A stretch of DNA of 64,000 bases from Opitutaceae bacterium (lineage in GTDB: Bacteria > Verrucomicrobiota > Verrucomicrobiia > Opitutales > Opitutaceae). Where the stretch lies: positions 1-64,000 of the forward strand of contig JAEUGX010000054.1 of the NCBI GenBank assembly GCA_016795545.1, given 5' to 3'. The stretch's first letter is position 1. Every line of letters begins with the position of its first letter. Positions 1-7,966 of this stretch are shown piece after piece. The notes under the pieces were generated by a model. The model was not told where the DNA came from. It ran no database searches and was given only the letters and a program-made list of their open reading frames with translations. Position numbers and translations under genes: made by a program.

Positions 1-141
1 CACTCATGGGGGGAAGGTCACCGCAGCCGCCGGCGTGCCGCAAGGGGATTGTGCACGGCGGCGCCCTTTTTGCGCCGGTTGGTGCACGTCCACCAAACGC
101 GGCCCTTGCCGAGCGGGCGGCCGGGGCCTACATGTCGGGGC

Positions 142-1089
142 ATGCCCAATGCTAACCCCGCGGCCGCCCCCGCGCAGCTCTTCGACCTGCAGGTCAACGG
201 ATTTGCGGGCGTGGATTTCCAGCAGCCGGACCTGACCGCGCCGCAGCTGGAGCGGGCCCTGGGGGCCCTGGCGGCGCGCCGCACGCGCATCCTGTTCACG
301 CTGGTGACGGACCGGATCGACGCGCTGTGCGCCAAGCTCGAGCGGACGGAGGCGATGCGGCGGGACTCCCGCTTCGCGGGCGTGATCGCCGGCTATCACC
401 TCGAGGGGCCGTACCTGTCGCCGGAGCGCGGCTACCACGGCGCGCACCCGCCCGAGCTGCTGAAGGCGCCCGACCCCGGCGAGTTCGAGCGGTTGTGGCG
501 CGCGTCCGGGGAGACGCTGCGCCTGATCACGCTGGCGCCGGAGTGGCCCGGTTCGGCGGACTTCATCCGGCATGTCCGGGCGCACGGCGTGCGCACGGCC
601 ATCGGGCACTCGGCCGCCGGCGACGGGGAGATCGACCGGGCGATCGCCGCCGGCCTCGGCATGTGCACGCACCTCGGCAACGGGGTGCCGGTCCAGCTGC
701 ACCGTCACGACAACATCATCCAGCGCCTGCTGGCGCGCGACGAGCTCGACGCGGTCTTCATCCCCGACGGCATCCACCTCCCGCCGGCGACGCTGCGGAA
801 TTTCGTGCGCGCCAAGCCGGCGGCCCGGGTGCTGTTCACCACCGACTGCATGGCGGCGGCGGGCGCTCCGCCCGGGCGGTTCCGCATCGGGCGGCTGGAG
901 GTGGAGGTCGGGGCCGACGGCGTCGTGCGCGAGCCGGGCCGGGAGAATTTCGCGGGTTCGTCGCTGACGATGGATGCCGCCCTCGCCAACGTGCAGCGTT
1001 TCCTGGACTGGCCGGCCGCCGAGGCGCTGGCGGCGTGCTCCGGCCGCGTGCTGGCGGCGCTGGGCCTGGTTGAAAAACCCCTTCCGTGA
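142..1089 (+). CDS. NagA-like amidohydrolase (N-acetylglucosamine-6-phosphate deacetylase family)
   Basis: Amidohydrolase-superfamily protein of 315 aa, probably a cytosolic deacetylase acting on an N-acetylated sugar phosphate. Visible NagA signatures are DLQVNGFAGVDF (residues 15-26), GYHLEGPYLS with the metal-ligand Glu88, IGHS with His156, CTHLGNG with His177, and TTDCMAAAG with the catalytic-type Asp235. NagA proteins usually have about 380 residues and a small beta domain built from both termini. Here the protein starts directly at the barrel motif, so the N-terminal half of that domain is missing. The ATG at 142 was chosen because upstream in-frame sequence shows no family resemblance. 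Its stop overlaps the start of the sulfatase (TGATG), which implies translational coupling. The fold family is secure; the exact substrate is inferred. Confidence 0.85.
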   Translation: MPNANPAAAPAQLFDLQVNGFAGVDFQQPDLTAPQLERALGALAARRTRILFTLVTDRIDALCAKLERTEAMRRDSRFAGVIAGYHLEGPYLSPERGYHGAHPPELLKAPDPGEFERLWRASGETLRLITLAPEWPGSADFIRHVRAHGVRTAIGHSAAGDGEIDRAIAAGLGMCTHLGNGVPVQLHRHDNIIQRLLARDELDAVFIPDGIHLPPATLRNFVRAKPAARVLFTTDCMAAAGAPPGRFRIGRLEVEVGADGVVREPGRENFAGSSLTMDAALANVQRFLDWPAAEALAACSGRVLAALGLVEKPLP

Positions 1090-2693
1090 TGAGGGGCGGA
1101 CCAGCTGGGCGGAGTTCGGGCCCCGCCTCCATGGCCGCCGGTTCGCGGGTCCGGCCTGGCGCGGGCCTGGCAGGAGTTCTGCTTTCGCTGGCGGCTTTCT
1201 TTTTCGCCGGCCCCGCGGCGGCCGCGCCGGCGGTGCGGCCGAACATTCTGCTGATCTACACGGACGACCAGTCGCACCGGACGGTGGGGTGTTATCCCGA
1301 GGCGCCGGACTGGGTGGAGACGCCGCACATCGATGCGCTCGCGCGGCGGGGGGTGAGGTTTTCGCATGCGTATACCGGCACCTGGTGCGCGCCGTCGCGG
1401 ATGACGCTGCTGACCGGGCGGCTGCAGTTCGGCAACGAGTCGATGGGCGGCGGCGTGCGGAGCTCCTACGATCCCGCGCGGTGTCCGTTCTGGCCGAAGG
1501 TGTTTCGGCAGGGCGGCTATTACACCGGGCAGATCGGCAAGTGGCACACCGGGCCCGACACGGGATACGGCCGGGACTGGGATTACCAGGCGGTGTGGAA
1601 CCGGCCGGGCCACCCGGAAAACCTGGCCAACTATTATTACGACCAGCTGATCGAGTTCAACGGCCGGCCCGCCGAGCTGGTGAAGGGCTATTCGACGGAC
1701 AACTACACGAACTGGGCGGTGGATTTCATCCGGGGCGGACCGCGCGACCCGGGGAAGCCGTGGTTTCTCTGGCTCTGTTACGGCGGGGTGCACCTGCCGG
1801 CCACGCCCGCCGAGCGGCATCTGGACGCGCATCCCGATCCCGAGGTGGCGGTGCCGGCGGACATCTATCCTCCCCGGGAGGGAAAACCGGCCTACGCCCG
1901 CGATCGTGCGGACTGGGTGCCGGGTCCGGATGGCCGGCCGGTCACGAAGGACGGGCGGCCCACCGTGACGGGGAGGAACCGCCTGCAGGACTGGGTGCGC
2001 CAGACCAGCCAGGCGACCCTCTCGATCGACGAGGGGGTGGGGAGGTTGATCGAGGCCCTGCGCGAGTCGGGACAGCTGGAGAACACGCTGGTCGTGTTCA
2101 CTTCCGACAACGGCTTCGCCTGGGGCCAGCACGGCTTCCGGCACAAGATGGCGCCCTACGACGACAACCTCCGGACTCCGTTCATCGTGAGCCGGCCCGG
2201 CACCGTGCCCGAGGGAAAGGTCTGCGCCGTGCCGGTGGGGGGACAGGATCTCGCGCCGACCTTCCTCGCCCTCGCCGGACTGGAGGTTCCGTGGCCGTTG
2301 CACGGGCGCGACCTGGCGCCGCTGCTCCGGGAGCCGGGCGCGCCGTGGCCGCATCCCCTGCTGATGGCGATGACCGGGGCGCGCTACGGTTCGGACACGA
2401 AAGTGATCCCGGCCGACTGGCGGCAGCAGCCGTACGGCGACATACCCTGGTGGCTGTCGCTGACGTCGGGCCGCTACAAGTACATCCGCACCCTGGTCGA
2501 GGGCGAGATCGAGGAGCTCTACGACCGGGAGACCGACCCGGACGAGCTCCGCAACCTCGCGCTCGAGCCGACGCAGCGTCCGCGGCTGCGGGCGCTGCGC
2601 CAGGCATTGGTGGAGGAATTGCGCCGGCAGGGGGCCGCGATGGTGGACAACCTGCCGGAGGTGAGGGAGGGCGCGGGCGAGGCCGGTCGTTGA
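1089..2693 (+). CDS. Secreted type I sulfatase (formylglycine-dependent)
   Basis: Sulfatase of 534 aa that hydrolyses sulfate esters, probably on a polysaccharide or glycosaminoglycan, outside the cytoplasm. A hydrophobic signal segment (about residues 28-46) precedes RPNILLIYTDDQ, whose Asp pair binds calcium. The CAPSR motif (Cys100) is the C-x-P-S-R site that a sulfatase-maturing enzyme converts to formylglycine, followed by TLLTGR. A later VFTSDNGF motif supplies further metal ligands. The ATG at 1089 overlaps the TGA of the upstream deacetylase-like gene; GTG at 1086 is in the same frame and also possible. Pairing a sulfatase with a NagA-like deacetylase suggests processing of a sulfated amino-sugar glycan (inference). 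No maturase gene is in the window. Confidence 0.93.
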   Translation: MRGGPAGRSSGPASMAAGSRVRPGAGLAGVLLSLAAFFFAGPAAAAPAVRPNILLIYTDDQSHRTVGCYPEAPDWVETPHIDALARRGVRFSHAYTGTWCAPSRMTLLTGRLQFGNESMGGGVRSSYDPARCPFWPKVFRQGGYYTGQIGKWHTGPDTGYGRDWDYQAVWNRPGHPENLANYYYDQLIEFNGRPAELVKGYSTDNYTNWAVDFIRGGPRDPGKPWFLWLCYGGVHLPATPAERHLDAHPDPEVAVPADIYPPREGKPAYARDRADWVPGPDGRPVTKDGRPTVTGRNRLQDWVRQTSQATLSIDEGVGRLIEALRESGQLENTLVVFTSDNGFAWGQHGFRHKMAPYDDNLRTPFIVSRPGTVPEGKVCAVPVGGQDLAPTFLALAGLEVPWPLHGRDLAPLLREPGAPWPHPLLMAMTGARYGSDTKVIPADWRQQPYGDIPWWLSLTSGRYKYIRTLVEGEIEELYDRETDPDELRNLALEPTQRPRLRALRQALVEELRRQGAAMVDNLPEVREGAGEAGR

Positions 2694-3001
2694 CCGGCCC
2701 GGTCCGGCCTGAGCCAGGATCAGGCAGTTGGCTGCATAAATTCCGGGGTGGGGCAGCCGAGCTGTGGTGACACGGCGGCCACGGCGAACTAAGAGTAGAG
2801 CCATTGCGCTAGTGCGTGAAGGGTTCTGCCCGGTCGGCATAAGGCTCACGCGAAGACGCCAAGCCGCAAAGAAAAGAGAGGCAGCGGGGGTGAGTCAGCG
2901 ATGGATTCCGGCATTGGCGCTAAAACGTTGTTGCATCAGGGGCGCGCCGGATTTTCTTGGTGGCCAGGCCGGGGTTGATGCGTTTCCCTTGGCCTGCTTC
3001 C
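2694..3001. other. Intergenic region with a degenerate CGCAAAG-type motif
   Basis: No convincing gene is seen here. The only structure noticed is a short A-rich, purine-biased run at about 2843-2876 (core CGAAGACGCC AAGCCGCAAAG) that resembles degenerate intergenic CGCAAAGACGCAAAG-type sequences found in many bacterial genomes. The gap separates the sulfatase from the PhyH gene and probably contains the promoter of the latter, but no clear -35/-10 pair was found. Confidence 0.35.
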
Positions 3002-3922
3002 ATGCCGGCCACCCTCCCAACCAGACTTTGTGCCCACGGGGTCGAGATCGACCAGTCGCCGGAGAAATTCGGCTTCCTCCATGAATCGTCGGTGACGGAC
3101 GACATGGCCGGGATGCACCGGCGCATGGAGGAGGACGGCTACGTTTACATGCGCGATTTCTGGCCGCGGGAGGAGGTGCAGGCGGTGCGCGACTCACTGA
3201 CGGACCAGCTGCGGCGCCTGAATTTCCTGCGGCCCGGGACGGATCCGGACGAGGCGCGGGCGATTCCCGGGCGCGAGGTGGGCCGGGCGATGGGCAATCC
3301 CCTCGACCAGAAGGACGCGCGGCTGCGGGAACTGGTGTTCGGGCCGAAGCTGCTCGGGTTCTTCGAAAAATTCCTGGGCGGCCCCGTGCGGCATTTCGAC
3401 TTCATCTGGTTCCGGACGAAGGGACCCGGCCTCGGCAGCCCGATCCACTGCGACCTGGTGTACATGGGACGTGGCACGCACAATCTCTACACGGCCTGGG
3501 TGCCGCTCGGCGACGTGTCGCTCGAGCTCGGCGGCCTGATGGTCCTGGAGGGCTCGCACCGGCAGGCGGAGCAGCTGAAGGCCTACCTTGCGCGCGACGT
3601 GGACGCCTACTGCACCAACCAGGACGACGCGGCGGAATATGCCTCGGGCAGGAAGTGGTGGGACGGCACGCTCTCGAAGAACGCCGTGGCCATCCAGCAG
3701 AGCCTGGGCGGACGCTGGCTGACGTCGCCGGAGTTCCGGCTGGGCGACCTGATGATCTTCAACATGACCCTCGTGCACGGCAGCCTCGACAACCAAACCG
3801 ACCGGATCCGGCTCTCGACGGACACCCGCTACCAGCTCGCCGTCGAGCCGGTCGACGAACGCTGGGTGGGCGAGAAGCCGCCGGGTCATGCGGCGGCGAT
3901 GCGGCGCGGTCGGGTGTGCTGA
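3002..3922 (+). CDS. Phytanoyl-CoA dioxygenase (PhyH) family protein
   Basis: Fe(II)/2-oxoglutarate-dependent dioxygenase-like protein of 306 aa, probably cytosolic. The facial triad is visible as His149-x-Asp151 in the HCDLVYM segment and a distal His259 in LVHGSLDN, with Arg270 downstream as the likely 2-oxoglutarate carboxylate anchor. The length is normal for bacterial PhyH members. The ATG at 3002 was chosen because homology-like sequence begins shortly after it; an in-frame start at 2957 would add an arginine- and proline-rich tail. Only 5 bp separate it from the next gene, a DapA-family lyase, so the two are probably co-transcribed. The substrate cannot be told from sequence. Confidence 0.88.
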   Translation: MPATLPTRLCAHGVEIDQSPEKFGFLHESSVTDDMAGMHRRMEEDGYVYMRDFWPREEVQAVRDSLTDQLRRLNFLRPGTDPDEARAIPGREVGRAMGNPLDQKDARLRELVFGPKLLGFFEKFLGGPVRHFDFIWFRTKGPGLGSPIHCDLVYMGRGTHNLYTAWVPLGDVSLELGGLMVLEGSHRQAEQLKAYLARDVDAYCTNQDDAAEYASGRKWWDGTLSKNAVAIQQSLGGRWLTSPEFRLGDLMIFNMTLVHGSLDNQTDRIRLSTDTRYQLAVEPVDERWVGEKPPGHAAAMRRGRVC

Positions 3923-3927
3923 CCGCC

Positions 3928-4866
3928 ATGAGCCGCCCCACCGCAAGGAAGATCCACGGATTCTGGCCGCCGCTGCTGCTCGAGACGCAGGCGGACGGTC
4001 GCCTCGACCTCGAGGCCGTCACGGCCGGGGTGCGGTATCTCGCGGCCGCGGGCGTGCCCGGCCTGTACACGGCCGACACCGCGAGCGAGTTCTACACGCT
4101 GGAGTTCGAGGAGTGGAACGACCTCGTCACCCATTTCCGCGCGGTCGTGCGGGCGACCGGGCTGCCGGCCGGCGCGGGCTGCACGTGGACCAACCAGGCC
4201 GGCGCGCTGCGGCGGATCGCGCGCGCGCGGGAGCTCGGCTTCGACAACATCCACCTGTCGCAGCCCTACTGGGTCCGGCTCAACGAACCGGCCCAGCGCA
4301 CCTTCTGGCGTGCCGTCGCCGAGGTCGCGGGCGACCTGCCCATCATCGTCTACTCCGGCAGCCAGGGCCAGCTGCCGCTGGACGGCCCGCTGCTGCGGCG
4401 CCTCCGCGAGTACTGTCCCGCCATCGCGGGCACCAAATCGCCGGGCTTCGACTCGGTCGCGACCAACAGCATGCTCCACCACTGTCCGGATCTCTGTCAC
4501 ATGGTCCACGAGACCGTGCTGGCCTCCTGGGTGGCGCTGGGCGCGACCGGCTGCTTCTCGAACCTGGTGGGGCTGTGCCCGCCGCTCGCGGCGCGCTGGT
4601 TCGGGCTGATGGACCGGGGCGAGTGGGGCGAGGCTTTCGCGATCCAGCGGCGGGTGAACAGCTTTTATGAGGAGGGCCTGATCCCGATCCGCCGGGCCGG
4701 CTTCGTGGCGGACAAGGCCATGCTCGAGCTCGGCCGGGTGCCGGGCACGTCCCGGCGCCTGCGGCCGCCGTACACGCCGGTGCCGGACGACCTCTACCGC
4801 GGACTCGAGGCCGCCGCCCACCGGCACCTGCCGGAGTTCACGGCCATGCTCGCGGCGCGCGGCTGA
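3928..4866 (+). CDS. Dihydrodipicolinate synthase/N-acetylneuraminate lyase family protein (copy 1)
   Basis: Class I aldolase-type protein of 312 aa with a TIM barrel. The Schiff-base lysine is Lys170 (AGTKSPG) and the supporting tyrosine is Tyr142 (IIVYSG). The usual GSTGE loop is altered to TADTASEFYTL, so the pyruvate-binding loop differs from true DapA and a biosynthetic role is unlikely. The gene begins 5 bp after the PhyH stop and is probably in the same operon, where it may cleave a 2-keto-3-deoxy acid or a related compound (inference). It is one of three distinct members of this family in the window; the others start at 6781 and 43731. Confidence 0.9.
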   Translation: MSRPTARKIHGFWPPLLLETQADGRLDLEAVTAGVRYLAAAGVPGLYTADTASEFYTLEFEEWNDLVTHFRAVVRATGLPAGAGCTWTNQAGALRRIARARELGFDNIHLSQPYWVRLNEPAQRTFWRAVAEVAGDLPIIVYSGSQGQLPLDGPLLRRLREYCPAIAGTKSPGFDSVATNSMLHHCPDLCHMVHETVLASWVALGATGCFSNLVGLCPPLAARWFGLMDRGEWGEAFAIQRRVNSFYEEGLIPIRRAGFVADKAMLELGRVPGTSRRLRPPYTPVPDDLYRGLEAAAHRHLPEFTAMLAARG

Positions 4867-4908
4867 GTCGCCGCGCGGGCCGCTCCGGCGCCGCTTTTCA
4901 CTTGTGCC

Positions 4909-4920
4909 TAAATCGATCTA
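4909..4920. promoter_or_regulatory. Putative LacI-type operator, site 1
   Basis: TAAATCGATCTA is a 12-bp palindrome with one mismatch and the central CG typical of LacI/GalR-family operators. It lies 62 bp upstream of the secreted propeller gene at 4983. A second site with the same consensus (TAAATCGATTTA) occurs at 6742-6753. No LacI-family gene is in the window, so the cognate regulator is unknown. Confidence 0.5.
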
Positions 4921-4982
4921 ACCTTTCCGGCGCGCGGCGGGCTTTTCCCCGCCGGCCCGCGCCGTCAACCCCGCCGTCCCGC

Positions 4983-6692
4983 ATGGCCCTGTGCCGCATT
5001 CCCCCCGGTCGCGCCGCCCGCGCGTGCGGCCTCGCCCTGGTCCTCGGGGTGGCGGCGGGCGCCCGCGCCGCCGAGACCCTGTACAACGGCATCGTGCTGC
5101 CCGCCGAGTGGCCGCCGGCGTTGCGCGAGCTCGACCGGGAGGCGCCGGATCCGCCTCCCTACCTGGCGCGGCCGCCGGCGGTCATCCCGATCGACGTCGG
5201 CCGGCAGCTGTTCGTGGATGATTTCCTGGTGGAGTCGACGACCTTGGCGCGCCGCTTCCACCGGCCGACGCCGCACGCCGGCAATCCGGTGCTGCGTCCG
5301 GACCGGGCTTGGGAGAAGGCCGGCGCGCCGGACGCCAACGCCATGCCGTTCAGCGACGGCGTCTGGTACGACCCGCGCGAGCGGCGCTTCAAGATGTGGT
5401 ACCTGGCCACGGCCCCCGCCGGCACCGTGGCCGCCCAGCCGGAGGGCGGGCTGGTCACCGGCTACGCGACCTCGCGGGACGGCATCCGCTGGGAGAAACC
5501 GGCCCTCGACGTGGTGCCGGGCACCAACATCGTGCAGCCGCAGCCGCGGGATTCCGGGCTGGTGTGGCTGGACCGGGAGGCGGCGGATCCCGCGCGGCGC
5601 CACGTGATGCTGCGCGTCGCGCGCGCCCCGGAAAACAACTACTGGTCGGCGCAGGTGCATTTCTCCGCGGACGGCATCCACTGGTCGGACGCGGCCGCGT
5701 CGAGCGGCGGGTTGCCGTGGCTCGGCGACCGCTCGAGCCTGTTCTACAACCCGTTCCGCCGCGTCTGGGTCTACAGCCTGCGCAACTCGATCCGCCACGA
5801 CCCCGCGCTGGTGGGGGTGCGGGCCCGGCATTACCTCGAGCAGCGCGACGTGGCTGCGGGCCTCGCGGAGTGGGCGCGGCGGCCGTGGGTCGGCGCCGAC
5901 CGGCTCGACCCGCGCCACCCCCGGTTCCCCGGCTTCACGCCGCAGCTCTACAACCTCGACGCGGTGGCCTACGAGAGCCTGCTGCTCGGCCTGTTCTCCG
6001 TGCTCGAGGGCCCGGAGAACGAGGACAGCGCGCGGCTGAAAATCCACAAGCGCAACGAAATCCTCGTGGGCTACAGCCGGGACGGCTATCACTGGTCGCG
6101 GCCGGACCGGCGTCCGTTCATCGGCGTGGACGAGCGCGACGGGGCGTGGAACTGGGGCAACGTCCAGTCCGCCGGCGGCGGCTGCCTCGTCGTCGGCGAC
6201 CGGCTCTACTTCTACTACAGCGGCCGGCGTTGGGATTCCGGGCCGGGTCGCGGCGAAGGCAGCACCGGACTGGCCTTCCTGCGCCGCGACGGCTTCGCGT
6301 CGATGGATGCCGTGGCCGCCGACGGCGCGCTGACGACCCGCCCGGTCATGTTCGGCGGCGCCCACCTGTTCGTCAACGTCGCGCCGGCGGGCGGCGAGCT
6401 CCGCGTGGAGGTTCTCGGCCCCGACGGCCGGCCCCTGCCCGGATTCGCCGCCGCGGACTGCCGCCCGGTCCGGCGCGACGGCACCCGGGAGCCCGTCCGC
6501 TGGCGCGGCGCCCGCGACCTGTCCTCGCTGCGCGGCCAGCCGGTGCGCTTCCGCTTCCACCTGAGCGGGGGCGGGCTCTACGCGTTCTGGGTCAGTGCCG
6601 ACCGCGGCGGCGCGAGCGGCGGGTATGTCGCCGCCGGCGGCCCGGACCTGCCCGGCGCCCGCGACCTGCCCCCCGCGCGGCGCCGGCCCTGA
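4983..6692 (+). CDS. Secreted five-bladed beta-propeller protein, VDD type (putative glycoside hydrolase), copy 1
   Basis: Protein of 569 aa with a signal peptide ending near residue 30 (ALVLGVAAGARA). After it comes QLFVDDFLVE (Asp79, Asp80), then propeller-like strands with repeated motifs such as RFKMWYLAT and GYATSRDGIRWEKP that recall GH32/GH43-type five-bladed propellers. The final ~90 residues form a separate beta domain (GELRVEVLGPDGRPLPGF). The same architecture occurs in the genes at 33051 and 56126. A glycoside-hydrolase role is inferred from the fold-like repeats and from the catabolic neighbourhood; no family assignment is certain. ATG 4983 puts the signal peptide at the N-terminus. 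A LacI-type operator precedes it. Confidence 0.8.
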   Translation: MALCRIPPGRAARACGLALVLGVAAGARAAETLYNGIVLPAEWPPALRELDREAPDPPPYLARPPAVIPIDVGRQLFVDDFLVESTTLARRFHRPTPHAGNPVLRPDRAWEKAGAPDANAMPFSDGVWYDPRERRFKMWYLATAPAGTVAAQPEGGLVTGYATSRDGIRWEKPALDVVPGTNIVQPQPRDSGLVWLDREAADPARRHVMLRVARAPENNYWSAQVHFSADGIHWSDAAASSGGLPWLGDRSSLFYNPFRRVWVYSLRNSIRHDPALVGVRARHYLEQRDVAAGLAEWARRPWVGADRLDPRHPRFPGFTPQLYNLDAVAYESLLLGLFSVLEGPENEDSARLKIHKRNEILVGYSRDGYHWSRPDRRPFIGVDERDGAWNWGNVQSAGGGCLVVGDRLYFYYSGRRWDSGPGRGEGSTGLAFLRRDGFASMDAVAADGALTTRPVMFGGAHLFVNVAPAGGELRVEVLGPDGRPLPGFAAADCRPVRRDGTREPVRWRGARDLSSLRGQPVRFRFHLSGGGLYAFWVSADRGGASGGYVAAGGPDLPGARDLPPARRRP

Positions 6693-6741
6693 ACGTCCGG
6701 CCGGCGATGCAAAATCAGGGTTGACGCACCGGGGCGGTGGT

Positions 6742-6753
6742 TAAATCGTTTTA
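6742..6753. promoter_or_regulatory. Putative LacI-type operator, site 2
   Basis: TAAATCGTTTTA matches TAAATCGATTTA with one mismatch and has the central CG expected of LacI-family operators. It lies 28 bp upstream of the DapA-family gene at 6781, where a bound repressor would block RNA polymerase. It shares its consensus with the site at 4909-4920, so the two genes may be co-regulated. Confidence 0.5.
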
Positions 6754-6780
6754 GCAAATTTGCCCTTCACCGGCCCACGC

Positions 6781-7725
6781 ATGTCCAGCAACCCGACCTC
6801 CCTGGCTTCCCGTTCCATCCTTCGCGGCATTTTCTCCGCCCAGTGGCTGCCGATCGATTCGGCCGGGCGGCTGGACCGCGCCTGCCTCGCCGCGCACCTC
6901 GCCTTTGAGAAGCGGAAGGGGATCACCGGGGTGCTGGCGCTGGGCAGCACGGGTGAGTTTCCGTTCTTTTCTCCCGCGGAGCGCCAGGAGGCGCTGGCGG
7001 TGGTGGCGGAGCTGGCGGCGCCGCTGCCGGTGTTCGCCAACATCACCGACATCCGGCCGAAGGTGGCGATCGAGCTGGGCCGGACCGCGAAAGCGCTGGG
7101 GTACCGGGCGGTCGCCCTGATGCCGCCGATCTTTTATCCGGTGTCGCAGGCCGACATGCTGGCTTACTTCCTGCGGGTCGCGGAGGCGGTCGACCTGCCG
7201 GTGATCCTCTACAATTTCCCGGAGCTGACCGGAAAGAAGATCCAGCTGGAGACGGTGGCGGCGTTTGCCGAGCGGGCGCCGATGGCCGGCATCAAGCAGA
7301 GCGGCGGCGAGTTCGCCTACCACCAGCCGCTGATCGCGCTGGCGAAGGAGAGAGGTTTTGCCGTGTATTCGGGGGCGGACACGCGCCTGCCCGAGGTGTT
7401 CGGGCTGGGCGCCGACGGCTGCATCGGCGGCCTGGTGAACATGGCGCCCGAGCTGATGGTGCACCTGTTCCGGGTCTGCCGGGAGGGGCAGCCGGGCAAC
7501 CCGAGCCCGGCGTTCGAGCAGCTGAAGCACATCGGGGCCACGGTGGACCGGTTGACCTTCCCGCTGAACGTCGCCGCCGGCATCGAGGCGCGGGGCTTCG
7601 CCACGGGCGAGCCCAAGGCGGTCGTGTCGGCGGAATCGGCCGCGATCTACCGCGGCATCGTCCGGGATCTCCGGGCCAGCTTCCAGGAGTGGAACCTCGA
7701 ACTCGCGCCGGGTCGCGCCGCCTAG
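6781..7725 (+). CDS. Dihydrodipicolinate synthase/N-acetylneuraminate lyase family protein (copy 2)
   Basis: Class I aldolase-type TIM-barrel protein of 314 aa. It keeps the canonical GSTGEF loop (residues 55-60), Tyr144 (VILYNFP) and the Schiff-base Lys172 (MAGIKQSGG), so it should bind a 2-keto acid such as pyruvate. It is the most canonical of the three family members here. ATG 6781 is preferred over an in-frame TTG at 6760 because it follows the operator-like site and begins the family-typical N-terminus. A role in sugar-acid or sialic-acid-type catabolism fits the neighbouring secreted propeller and GH20-like proteins, but the substrate is unknown. Confidence 0.92.
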   Translation: MSSNPTSLASRSILRGIFSAQWLPIDSAGRLDRACLAAHLAFEKRKGITGVLALGSTGEFPFFSPAERQEALAVVAELAAPLPVFANITDIRPKVAIELGRTAKALGYRAVALMPPIFYPVSQADMLAYFLRVAEAVDLPVILYNFPELTGKKIQLETVAAFAERAPMAGIKQSGGEFAYHQPLIALAKERGFAVYSGADTRLPEVFGLGADGCIGGLVNMAPELMVHLFRVCREGQPGNPSPAFEQLKHIGATVDRLTFPLNVAAGIEARGFATGEPKAVVSAESAAIYRGIVRDLRASFQEWNLELAPGRAA

Positions 7726-7966
7726 CGCCCACTCCCTCCCGTTCCGCGTCCGGTGCCCGGCTCGGCCTGCCGGCGTCCGGGGGCTCGGTTGGCGGTGCCG
7801 GGGGCGGAACCGCTCCCGCCGCCCCCGCGGCCGAGCAGAAATCCCCGCCCGATCCGGTCTTTCCACTTTTCACCCCCCGCCCCCCGCGTCAACAATCCGC
7901 CGTCCGCTTTCCCCGCCGCCGGCCCGCCGGCCTCCCCCCGTGCGGCGGCCAACCCCGATCCACGCC

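Noticed and set aside
705-2849. A 714-codon open frame antisense to the NagA-like and sulfatase genes
   Set aside because: It is Arg/Pro/His-rich with no motif and mirrors strong plus-strand genes; a by-product of high GC content.
2764-3084. A 106-codon plus-strand frame between the sulfatase and PhyH genes
   Set aside because: It has no motif and runs into the PhyH gene in another frame.
6721-6746. TTGACG and TTAAAT as a -35/-10 pair before the lyase gene
   Set aside because: The 14-bp spacer is too short for a standard promoter, and the TTAAAT overlaps the stronger operator-like palindrome.
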